A DNA stretch of 64,000 nucleotides from Pseudoroseomonas aestuarii (GTDB lineage Bacteria > Pseudomonadota > Alphaproteobacteria > Acetobacterales > Acetobacteraceae), in NCBI RefSeq assembly GCF_042651065.1, contig NZ_JBHSCH010000008.1, positions 1-64,000 on the forward strand. Direction: 5' to 3'. The position numbers were made by a program, and so were the translations under genes. The notes below the pieces were generated by a model, which saw nothing but the letters and a program-made list of their open reading frames with translations, was not told the DNA's origin and did no database searches. The first letter of the stretch is position 1; each line of letters opens with the position of its first letter. Below, one piece after another: positions 15,908 to 22,353 of the stretch.

Positions 15908-17536
15908 TCAGCGTGTCAGGCGGATATCCAGCCCCTTGTAGAGGGCCACGCCATAGATGCCGTGTGGCCGCACCCCCTCCACCCGCTGGGTGGAGACCAC
16001 CCAGAGCGGCTGGCGCAGCAGCGGCAGCCAGACATTCGCCTCGGCGATGCGCTTCTGCAGGTCGCCCATCACCCGGGCCCGCTCGGCCGGGTCGGTCGCG
16101 CCGCGCGCCTGGCGCAGCGCCTCGTCCGTCTCGGGGTCGTTCCAGTTCATCCGGTTCGGTGTCGGGCGGTTGGTGCTCGGGAAGTAGAGCGAGAAGGCGT
16201 CGGTGGCCGACATGTAGGGGTAGGACATGACGAAGGCGTCGAATTCCTGCGTCGCCAGCTTGCCCCAGCCCACCGTGGCATCCCACAGCTGCACCCGCAG
16301 CTCGATGCCGACGCGCCGCAGATCGGCCTGGATCGCCTGCATCACCGTGCTGTTGACCGCGGTCTGCAGCGCGTAGAGCAGCAGCGAGGCGCGCTGCCCG
16401 TCCTTCACCCGCACGCCGTCGGAGCCGGGCGTCCAGCCCGCCTCGTCCAGCACCTTGCGCGCCGCGCTGGCATCGAATTGCGGCACCAGCTTGGCCGCCT
16501 CGGGGTTGAAGTCGAGGGCGGCGGGGTTGAGGTAGGCGGTGGCTGCCTCGCCCGCGCCGAAGAAGACGGCCTTGGCGATGGCCTGCTTGTCCACCGCCAG
16601 GTTCACCGCCTCGCGGATGGCAGGGTCGCCGCTCACCGGCTTGTCCACCTTGAAGCCGAGGAAGTGGTCGAAGAAGTGCACCGGCTGCTGCTGCAGCTTC
16701 AGCGTCGGGATGCGGCGCAGCCCCTCGAGCGCGAAATAGGGAATCCACTGCGTCACGTCGCCCTGGCCGGACTGCACGGCGGCGAGCCGCGTGGTGGCCT
16801 CGGGGATGATGCGCAGGATGATGCGCTCCACCTGCGGCGCGGGGTTCTTGTAGATCGGCGGGCCCCAGTTGTAGCGCGGGTGCTTCGTCAGCACCATCTC
16901 CTGCCGCGGCGTCCAGGACTGCCAGCAATAGGGGCCGGTGCCGTTGAAGCCCTGCACGCCGAAATTGTCGCCCAGCCGCTCCACCGTCGCCTGGTCGACG
17001 ATGCTGCCGAAATACTGCGTCAGTTGCAGCAGCAGCTCGCTGAAGGGCTCCTTCAGCTCATAGACCAGGGTGTGGTCGTCCACCGCGCGGATGTCCTGCA
17101 CCGGGCCGGCGCGCCAGCGCACCGGGCTGCGCGTCGCCGGGTCCACCCAGCGCTTCAGCGAATAGGCGGCATCCTTCGCGGTGAAGGGCTTGCCGTCGCA
17201 GAAGGTGACGCCCTGGCGCAGCTTGAAGGTGTAGGTGCGGCCATCCTCGCTGATGCTCCAGCTCTCGGCCAGGCCGGGGCGGATGGTGCGCTGGTCCCAG
17301 TCCATCGTCACCAGCGTGTCGGACAGCAGGAACAGCGCCTCGCCCGCCGCGAGGGAGGAGGTGCGGGCGGGGTCGTAGCGGTCGGCGTCGATTTCGCGCA
17401 GGACCAGCAGGGCGTCGCGCGGGGCGGATTGCGCGCCGGCCGGCGCGGCGGCGCCGAGCGCGCCTAGCAGGAGGGCGGCGCCCCCGAGCCAGCGCATCAT
17501 CGGCCGGGTGGCGGTGCGGCGGGATGCCTTGAACAT
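15908..17536 (-). CDS. ABC transporter substrate-binding protein, family 5 (second copy type)
   Basis: 542-residue periplasmic binding protein. A signal peptide runs through about residue 36 (WLGGAALLLGALGAAAPAGAQ). Family 5 blocks are RPGLAESWSISEDGRTYTFKLRQ, VTFCDGKPFTAKDAAYSLKR, GFNGTGPYCW and REAVNLAVDKQAIAKAVF. It is the same length as the product of 6899-8527 but the sequences are clearly different, so it is not a recent duplicate. No permease or ATPase gene is near, so the partner must be elsewhere. Ligand unknown: peptide-like or opine-like compounds are typical of the family. It is convergent with the P450 gene. Confidence 0.9.
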   Translation of the reverse strand: MFKASRRTATRPMMRWLGGAALLLGALGAAAPAGAQSAPRDALLVLREIDADRYDPARTSSLAAGEALFLLSDTLVTMDWDQRTIRPGLAESWSISEDGRTYTFKLRQGVTFCDGKPFTAKDAAYSLKRWVDPATRSPVRWRAGPVQDIRAVDDHTLVYELKEPFSELLLQLTQYFGSIVDQATVERLGDNFGVQGFNGTGPYCWQSWTPRQEMVLTKHPRYNWGPPIYKNPAPQVERIILRIIPEATTRLAAVQSGQGDVTQWIPYFALEGLRRIPTLKLQQQPVHFFDHFLGFKVDKPVSGDPAIREAVNLAVDKQAIAKAVFFGAGEAATAYLNPAALDFNPEAAKLVPQFDASAARKVLDEAGWTPGSDGVRVKDGQRASLLLYALQTAVNSTVMQAIQADLRRVGIELRVQLWDATVGWGKLATQEFDAFVMSYPYMSATDAFSLYFPSTNRPTPNRMNWNDPETDEALRQARGATDPAERARVMGDLQKRIAEANVWLPLLRQPLWVVSTQRVEGVRPHGIYGVALYKGLDIRLTR

Positions 17537-17834
17537 AGGCGGACCTCTCCTCTCCAGGCGGTTGCAAGCCGTCGACCTCGCGCCGTGTCCGGCCCGCCAT
17601 CCCTGCGGGTGGCCAGCCGTTCGGGGCGGTCTTTCTCCCTGTCGCGCCGGCGGTGGGCATATCCCCTCCGCCCGCCCTTAGCCGGAAGGTCAACAGAATG
17701 GCCGCGGAACGTCAACGCCGCGCAATGAGCGGGCCGCCCCCCCGCGCTCGCGGCAGCGTTACCTGACGGCACAACCGGAGCGGGTCACATTCCGGCCGTT
17801 CCCGTCTTTCCGGGGACGCGGCGGAGTTCGATCG
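17537..17834. other. Intergenic region upstream of two divergent genes
   Basis: 298 bp between the minus-strand binding-protein gene and the plus-strand small membrane protein. It must hold both promoters. No clear -35/-10 pair, palindrome or RNA gene was recognised. GGAAC at 17706-17710 is a possible EcfG-type -35 half, but no CGTT follows at the right distance. Confidence 0.4.
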
Positions 17835-18206
17835 ATGCGCTCACCCTCATCCCGCCATGGCCTGGAGGCACGTCCGGCCATGGCGCATGGCTCGCCGGCG
17901 CTGCGTGGCCTGGCCGTCGTGGCCAAGGCGCTGGCCAGCTTCGCCGTCACCTTCATCGAGCTCCTGGCGGAGCTGCTGGCGCCGCTCCTGCTGTTCGTCG
18001 GCGCGCTCTGGTGGGGGGCGCTGCGCCTGGTCGGCCAGATCTCGGCCGAGCCGGAACTTCAGGCGATGCTGCACGTTCTGCCGACGCAACTGCAACTGGG
18101 CGCCTACGATCTGACCCCCGCCGGGCTGATCCGCCAGGGGCTTTTGCTGCTGGCCGTGGTGGCCGCCTGCCGCACCGTGAACCGGCTGCTGGCCCGGGAA
18201 TTGTGA
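17835..18206 (+). CDS. Hypothetical small membrane protein
   Basis: 123 residues, no family recognised. A long hydrophobic segment (about 27-63, with ELLAELLAPLLLFVGALWWGALRLV) and a second near the C-terminus (LIRQGLLLLAVVAACRTVNRLL) suggest two membrane helices with a polar middle (QISAEPELQAML, LPTQLQLGAYDLTP). The first 15 residues are basic and may be untranslated if the ATG at 17880 is used. Codon use matches the neighbours, and the frame ends 76 nt before the DUF2934 gene, so it is probably real. Confidence 0.6.
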   Translation: MRSPSSRHGLEARPAMAHGSPALRGLAVVAKALASFAVTFIELLAELLAPLLLFVGALWWGALRLVGQISAEPELQAMLHVLPTQLQLGAYDLTPAGLIRQGLLLLAVVAACRTVNRLLAREL

Positions 18207-18282
18207 GCAGCGCCACCACGCGCCACCCGATGTCTGCGCAGGCGGGCCGGCCGGACGCGGCGCCCGCGAGAGGAGATTGTGC

Positions 18283-18747
18283 ATGAGCGACACGTCACCG
18301 GACCGGGAGGAGCGCATCCGCGCCCGTGCCTACGAGATGTGGGAAGCCGAGGGCCGGCAGGAGGGGAAGGCGGAGCACTACTGGCACCGCGCCCGGGAGG
18401 AGATGGAGCCGCCTTCCGGCAGCCTGGACGACCAGCTGGCCGATACCTTTCCCGCCAGCGACCCGCCCAGCATGACCAGCCCCAGCTATCCGGAGGAGCC
18501 GCTGCCGGCCGTGCCGCAGGACGAGGCGCTCCCCGCCCGGTCGGCCACGGTGGAGGAGCGGCCGGAACCGGCACCGGCCAAGCCCGCCAAATCCGGCAAG
18601 CCGAAGCCGCCGCCCAAATCCGCTGCCCAGCCGGCCGCTGCCCAGCCTGCAACTACCCAGCCGGCAACTACCCAGCCGGCCGCCCAGCCCACGCCCGGGC
18701 CGGCCGCCAAGCCGAAGGCCAAGCCGGCGCCGCGCGGCAAGGCCTGA
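18283..18747 (+). CDS. DUF2934-type protein with Pro/Ala/Lys-rich tail
   Basis: 154-residue soluble protein. The N-terminal 40 residues (ERIRARAYEMWEAEGRQEG, AEHYWHRAREEM) match the DUF2934 helix-turn-helix-like motif common in alphaproteobacteria; its function is unknown. A middle acidic segment (LADTFPASDPPS) resembles short stress-associated proteins. The last ~60 residues are low-complexity Pro, Ala, Lys and Thr, with a PATTQ repeat encoded by tandem DNA at 18646-18680. Start ATG 18283 has AGGAGA at 18271-18276; a TTG two codons earlier is less likely. The tail resembles histone-like or disordered linkers; binding partners are unknown. Confidence 0.75.
   Translation: MSDTSPDREERIRARAYEMWEAEGRQEGKAEHYWHRAREEMEPPSGSLDDQLADTFPASDPPSMTSPSYPEEPLPAVPQDEALPARSATVEERPEPAPAKPAKSGKPKPPPKSAAQPAAAQPATTQPATTQPAAQPTPGPAAKPKAKPAPRGKA
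18646..18680 (+). repeat. Short tandem repeat in the DUF2934 gene
   Basis: Two copies of a 15-nt unit beginning cagccggcaactacc, plus a partial third (ending cagccgg), encode QPATT repeats. The in-frame 15-nt period means copy changes would keep the frame. Confidence 0.7.
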
Positions 18748-18992
18748 CAAGGCCGCGCGGAAGGATTGCTGCCACCGTTGAGGCGGGAAGGAGACCGCTC
18801 CCTCTGCCCCAGCGGGAGCGGGACGGTGCAGATTGCCGTCTCGCCTTTTCCCGCCTTCGAATTGACAAAAACATTCCTGTTGATCTTGCCTGCAAGACAT
18901 GAAGCCGATCTTGTGAAAGGGTGGGCTTTACTGCCAGCCAGGAAAGAATAATCTCCGCCACGCCACTGTTTTAACCGCGAGGATCATCATCG
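18748..18992. other. Intergenic region before the Rap1a-like gene
   Basis: 245 bp, AT-rich in its second half. TTGACA at 18862-18867 matches a sigma-70 -35 box, but no convincing TATAAT-like -10 follows at 16-18 nt. CTTGCCTGCAAG (18885-18896) is a short palindrome. No RNA gene was recognised. Confidence 0.35.
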
Positions 18993-19430
18993 ATGCGGAA
19001 CATTATTGTGGCTGCCGCGCTTGCGGCCGCGGCGGCTTCTCCCGCCCTGGCGCAGACCAGCACGACAGCTCCTTCCAGCCCGCCCGTGACCCAGGTGCGC
19101 ACCGTGGCCGATCTGGCCGCCATCTGCGACCCCGCCCCCGGCCCGCTGCGGCTGGAGGCCATCGCCTACTGCCAGGGCTACATCACCGCGGCGGGCCAGT
19201 ACCACGCCGCCATGTTCCCGGCCGGCAGCGGCCGCAAGCCGCTCTACTGCGTGCCCAGCCCGGCGCCCTCCGTGGCGCAGACCGGCATCGCTTTCGCCGC
19301 CTGGGCGCGGCAGAACGCGCAGTATGCCGCCGAGCCGGCGCTGGATGGGCTGCACCGCTGGGCCCAGGCCACCTATCCCTGCCCGGCCGAGACCACGCCG
19401 CCGCGCGCCGGCCGCCCGGCCAGCCGCTAA
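18993..19430 (+). CDS. Secreted Rap1a/Tai-like protein
   Basis: 145 residues with a clear signal peptide (MRNIIVAAALAAAAASPALA, cleavage after ALA-Q). The mature part has ADLAAICDPAP, then AIAYCQGYITAAGQYHAAM, then PLYCVPSP and ends WAQATYPCP. This Cys pattern and the CxGYIxA block match the Rap1a/Tai domain, named for type VI secretion immunity proteins but widespread as orphan periplasmic proteins. No T6SS or effector gene is nearby, so an immunity role is not supported. A lipoprotein gene follows after 15 nt. Confidence 0.72.
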   Translation: MRNIIVAAALAAAAASPALAQTSTTAPSSPPVTQVRTVADLAAICDPAPGPLRLEAIAYCQGYITAAGQYHAAMFPAGSGRKPLYCVPSPAPSVAQTGIAFAAWARQNAQYAAEPALDGLHRWAQATYPCPAETTPPRAGRPASR

Positions 19431-19445
19431 GAGGGAGCCGTCGCA

Positions 19446-19718
19446 ATGAGCACCACCATCCTGCGTCCCGCCCGCCTCGCCCTGCCGCTGCTGGCGGCGC
19501 TGGCCCTCGGCGCCTGCGCCAACATGAACCCGACCACGCGCAACGTGGCCGGCGGCACCGCCGGGGGTGCCGCGCTGGGCGGCATCATCGGCTCCTTCAC
19601 CGGCGATGCCGGCTTCGGCGCGCTGCTGGGCGCCGGCGCGGGCGCCGCGGGCGGCTATCTCTACGATCAGTCGCAGCAGCAACAGTATCAGAACCGCCGG
19701 CCGCCGCGCCGGTACTGA
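19446..19718 (+). CDS. Glycine-zipper lipoprotein
   Basis: 90 residues. The lipobox LALGAC (Cys25) directs lipidation. The mature protein has a glycine-zipper segment (VAGGTAGGAALGGIIGSF, then ALLGAGAGAAGGYLYD) of the kind seen in outer-membrane SmpA/YMGG-like lipoproteins, and a Gln/Arg/Pro-rich tail. It probably sits at the outer membrane. It follows the Rap1a-like gene by 15 nt, with a strong hairpin just downstream. Function is unknown beyond envelope association. Confidence 0.8.
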   Translation: MSTTILRPARLALPLLAALALGACANMNPTTRNVAGGTAGGAALGGIIGSFTGDAGFGALLGAGAGAAGGYLYDQSQQQQYQNRRPPRRY

Positions 19719-19729
19719 GCCGGCCGACC

Positions 19730-19758
19730 GGGCGGGGGCCTGTGCGCGGCCCCCGCCC
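19730..19758 (+). terminator. Hairpin after the glycine-zipper lipoprotein gene
   Basis: GGGCGGGGGCC (19730-19740) pairs perfectly with GGCCCCCGCCC (19748-19758) around a 7-nt loop, 12 nt after the stop codon. No T-run follows. Confidence 0.55.
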
Positions 19759-19818
19759 TCCTGGCGCCCGCCGGGCCGCCACGCCTATCTTCGCCGCCCG
19801 CGCGTGAGGCCCCGCCCC

Positions 19819-20724
19819 ATGTCCCTGGTCCCCACCTTCGCGACCCCGCCTGGCTTCCTCGGCGTCACCCGCACCGACCGTGGTGCGGATTTCGCCGTGG
19901 CCGGCATCCCGCTCGACCTCGGCACCACCAACCGTGCCGGCGCCCGCTCCGGCCCCCAGGCGATCCGCGCCGCCAGCCGCATGTTGGTCGATGGCGCGCA
20001 CCCGTCGCACTGGGTGGACCCGGCCACCCTCTCGCTGGCGGATCTCGGTGAGTTCTCCATCGCGCTGGGGGACCTGCCCGGCAGCCTGGCGGCGATCGAG
20101 GCGCAGGCGGCGGACCTTTCGCACCTGATCGCGCTGGGCGGCGAGCATGGCATCACCCTGCCGCTGCTGCGCGCTCTCTCGCGCCGCCTGGGCAGCCCGC
20201 TCGCGCTGGTGCATTTCGACGCGCATGTGGACACCTGGCCGGACAATTTCGGCCAGATCTACGGGCACGGCTCGGTGTTCTACCACGCGCTGCGCGAGGG
20301 GCTGGTGGACCCGCAGCGGATGATCCAGGTGGGCATCCGCTCCCCCGTGCAGCGCGAGGTGTGGGACTGGACCCTGTCGCAGGGCGTCACCATCCTCGAC
20401 GCACAGACGGTGCACGAGGCCGGCCCCGCCGCCGTGGCCGAGCGCATCCACGCGGTGGTGGGCGATGCCCCCGCCTATCTCAGCTTCGACATCGACACGC
20501 TGGACCCCGCCTTCGCCCCCGGCACCGGCACGCCGGAGATCGGCGGCCTCGCCTCCTGGCAGGCACAGGCCATCCTGCGCCGGCTCGGCGGGCTGGACTG
20601 GCGCGGCATGGACATCGTCGAGGTGGCGCCGGCCTACGACGTGTCGGAAATCACCGCGCTGGCCGCCGCGACCATCGCCTGGGAATACCTGGCGCTCGTG
20701 GCCATGCCCAAGCCCCGGGGCTGA
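19819..20724 (+). CDS. speB: Agmatinase-family ureohydrolase
   Basis: 301-residue binuclear manganese enzyme that releases urea from a guanidino compound, most likely agmatine to putrescine. Metal ligands are all visible: GGEHG, HFDAHVDTW and SFDIDTLDPAFAPGTGTPEIGG. The N-terminal AGIPLDLGTTNRAGARSGPQAIR is the family glycine-rich block. The frame is open further upstream, but ATG 19819 is the first start that gives a conserved N-terminus. It sits before the ornithine decarboxylase on the same strand, so both feed putrescine synthesis. Guanidinobutyrase or another guanidino substrate remains possible. Confidence 0.85.
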   Translation: MSLVPTFATPPGFLGVTRTDRGADFAVAGIPLDLGTTNRAGARSGPQAIRAASRMLVDGAHPSHWVDPATLSLADLGEFSIALGDLPGSLAAIEAQAADLSHLIALGGEHGITLPLLRALSRRLGSPLALVHFDAHVDTWPDNFGQIYGHGSVFYHALREGLVDPQRMIQVGIRSPVQREVWDWTLSQGVTILDAQTVHEAGPAAVAERIHAVVGDAPAYLSFDIDTLDPAFAPGTGTPEIGGLASWQAQAILRRLGGLDWRGMDIVEVAPAYDVSEITALAAATIAWEYLALVAMPKPRG

Positions 20725-20916
20725 GGCACCGAAAACGCGTCCCTGCCGGCGCGGCATGGCTTTAAATAGCTCACCGCGCTGCTTATCTGGCGCATTCGCT
20801 GACGCTATCGCACGTGCCGCGAGCCCCGCAGAGCAGGGCACAGCAACGACGTAAACGCGTCCTTCTCGCTCGTGCCGGCCATTCCCGTGGGCCGGCTTCA
20901 CTGGAAGGAAGTGGCT

Positions 20917-20967
20917 ATGTTCGGTGACCGGACCGCTGCGATGCCAGACCATCGCAACATCGCCTGA
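20917..20967 (+). CDS. Putative 16-residue leader peptide of the ornithine decarboxylase gene
   Basis: ATG 20917 to TGA 20967 encodes MFGDRTAAMPDHRNIA. A strong ribosome site, GGAAGGAAG at 20903-20911, precedes the ATG, much better than that of most genes here. It lies between two hairpins: 20874-20896 would sit just before the ribosome site, and 20976-20994 starts 8 nt after the stop. This is the layout of a translation-coupled attenuator. The Arg and His codons near the end could be the sensing codons. Reality of translation is inferred. Confidence 0.5.
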   Translation: MFGDRTAAMPDHRNIA

Positions 20968-20975
20968 CGCATCCG

Positions 20976-20994
20976 CCGGGGCCTGACGCCCCGG
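20976..20994 (+). terminator. Attenuator-like hairpin upstream of the decarboxylase
   Basis: CCGGGGC/GCCCCGG, 7 perfect base pairs with loop ctgac, followed by a pyrimidine-rich stretch (gtcttctcttctcgtcc, 21011-21027) rather than a T-run. It lies between the leader ORF and the decarboxylase start and could act as a Rho-assisted attenuator. Confidence 0.4.
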
Positions 20995-21059
20995 TCTGAC
21001 GCCGTCGCCCGTCTTCTCTTCTCGTCCCGTTCCGCTCCGATGTTGTGGGGGTTCCGTCC

Positions 21060-22292
21060 ATGGGCCTGATCCGCTCGCGTTCCGCCGTGGCGCCGCTGCG
21101 CCGTTCCCTGCGTTCCGAGGCGCGCCTGCCCAGCGTGGAGGCGCTGGTCGCCGCCGAGCGCCCGGCCGAGCCGGTGCTCTGCCTGCGCCCGGCTGTCATC
21201 GCCGAGGCGGCGCGGGACTTCGTCGGCGGCTTCCCCGGCACCGTGCTCTACGCCGTGAAGTGCAACCCGGAGCCCGCCGTGCTGCGCGCGCTCTGGGAAG
21301 GTGGCGTGCGGCACTTCGACTGCGCCTCGGCCGCCGAGGTGGCGCTGGTGCGCAGCCTGTTCCCCGAGGCCGCCATCCACTTCATGCATCCGGTGAAGTC
21401 CCGCCCCGCCATCCGCGAGGCGTGGGAGCACCAGGGCGTGCACGACTTCGTGTTGGACGATGCGAGCGAGCTCGCGAAGATCCTGGCGGAGACGGGCGCC
21501 GGCGCGGCCGATGGGCTGGGGCTGGTGGTGCGCATCGCGCCGCCGCCGGGGGGCGGTGCGCTGTACGACCTCTCCGGCAAGTTCGGCGCCGGGCTGGAGG
21601 AGGCCGTGGCCCTGCTGCGCGCGGCGCGCCCGCACGCGGCGCGGCTCGGCATCTCCTTCCATGTCGGCTCGCAGTGCATGGACCCGCTGGCCTACCGGCG
21701 TGCCATCGCGCTGGCGGGCCAGGCGATCCGCATGGCCGGGGTGGCGGTCGAGGTGGTCGATGTCGGCGGCGGCTTCCCCGTAGCCTATCCGGAGATCGAG
21801 CCGCTGCCGCTCGGCGCCTATTTCGCCGAGATCGAGGCGGCCTTCGAGGCGCTGGGCCTGCCGCAGGCTGAGCTGTGGGCGGAGCCGGGGCGCGCCCTGG
21901 CCGCCGCCGGCGGCTCCGTGGTGGTGCAGGTGCAGATGCGGCGCGGCGGGATGCTGTACGTGAACGATGGCGTCTATGGCAGCCTCTCCGATGCCGGCGC
22001 GCCGGGCTTCCGCTTCCCGGCGCGGCTGCTGCGGCCGGAGGGCGGCGCCTCGCCGGTGCGGCGCGGCTTCTCGCTCTTCGGCCCCACCTGCGACAGCGCC
22101 GACATCATGCGCGGCCCCTTCGAGCTGCCGGAGGATGTGCGGGAGGGCGACTGGATCGAGATCGGCCAGCTCGGGGCCTATGGCGCCTGCCTGCGCACCG
22201 GCTTCAACGGCTTCGACCGGGCCCGCCTGGCCGAGGTGGCCGACCGCGCCATGCTGGGCGACGTGGCGGAGGAACTGCCGCAGGCTGCGTGA
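21060..22292 (+). CDS. odc: Group IV (alanine-racemase fold) ornithine/lysine decarboxylase
   Basis: 410-residue PLP enzyme that decarboxylates L-ornithine to putrescine. Lys67 in LYAVKCNP binds PLP; HFDCASAAEVALV and HVGSQCMDP shape the barrel; the catalytic Cys344 is in LFGPTCDSADIM, which indicates decarboxylation of free ornithine or lysine rather than diaminopimelate (no DapDC-type EPGR/CE context). ATG 21060 has GGGGG at 21047-21051; a GTG at 21045 lies too near it. The gene stands behind a 335-nt structured leader. Downstream is a very strong terminator. Ornithine versus lysine preference cannot be fixed from sequence alone. Confidence 0.9.
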   Translation: MGLIRSRSAVAPLRRSLRSEARLPSVEALVAAERPAEPVLCLRPAVIAEAARDFVGGFPGTVLYAVKCNPEPAVLRALWEGGVRHFDCASAAEVALVRSLFPEAAIHFMHPVKSRPAIREAWEHQGVHDFVLDDASELAKILAETGAGAADGLGLVVRIAPPPGGGALYDLSGKFGAGLEEAVALLRAARPHAARLGISFHVGSQCMDPLAYRRAIALAGQAIRMAGVAVEVVDVGGGFPVAYPEIEPLPLGAYFAEIEAAFEALGLPQAELWAEPGRALAAAGGSVVVQVQMRRGGMLYVNDGVYGSLSDAGAPGFRFPARLLRPEGGASPVRRGFSLFGPTCDSADIMRGPFELPEDVREGDWIEIGQLGAYGACLRTGFNGFDRARLAEVADRAMLGDVAEELPQAA

Positions 22293-22316
22293 CGGACAGG
22301 AAGAAGATGATGGGGG

Positions 22317-22353
22317 GCGGGGAAGAAGGAATTCTTCCCCGCTTTTCTTTTTT
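22317..22353 (+). terminator. Strong intrinsic terminator after the decarboxylase
   Basis: GCGGGGAAGAA (22317-22327) pairs perfectly with TTCTTCCCCGC (22332-22342) around a GGAA tetraloop, then TTTTCTTTTTT. It is the cleanest Rho-independent terminator in the window. Its T-run touches the stop codon of the convergent mdtC gene. Confidence 0.9.

Larger units (their letters stand above)
20725..21059 (+). ncRNA. Structured leader of the ornithine decarboxylase gene, candidate alphaproteobacterial speF RNA
   Basis: This 335-nt leader holds ordered elements. A direct repeat AAACGCGTCC occurs at 20733-20742 and 20853-20862. TTTAAATAGC at 20761-20770 is strikingly AT-rich. Hairpins form from GTGCC/GGCAC (20814-20818/20837-20841), GCCGGCC/GGCCGGC (20874-20880/20890-20896) and CCGGGGC/GCCCCGG (20976-20982/20988-20994). 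A 16-codon ORF lies at 20917-20967. A conserved speF leader motif upstream of ornithine decarboxylase genes in alphaproteobacteria is established knowledge, and position and context fit. Match to the Rfam model was not tested, and the trigger (ornithine or polyamines) is inference. Confidence 0.6.

Noticed and set aside
18862..18890. Sigma-70 promoter with TTGACA before the Rap1a-like gene
   Set aside because: The -35 hexamer is perfect, but no acceptable -10 lies 16-18 nt downstream.
18993..19430. Type VI secretion immunity protein
   Set aside because: The Rap1a-like fold is present, but no effector, VgrG or other T6SS gene is in the window.
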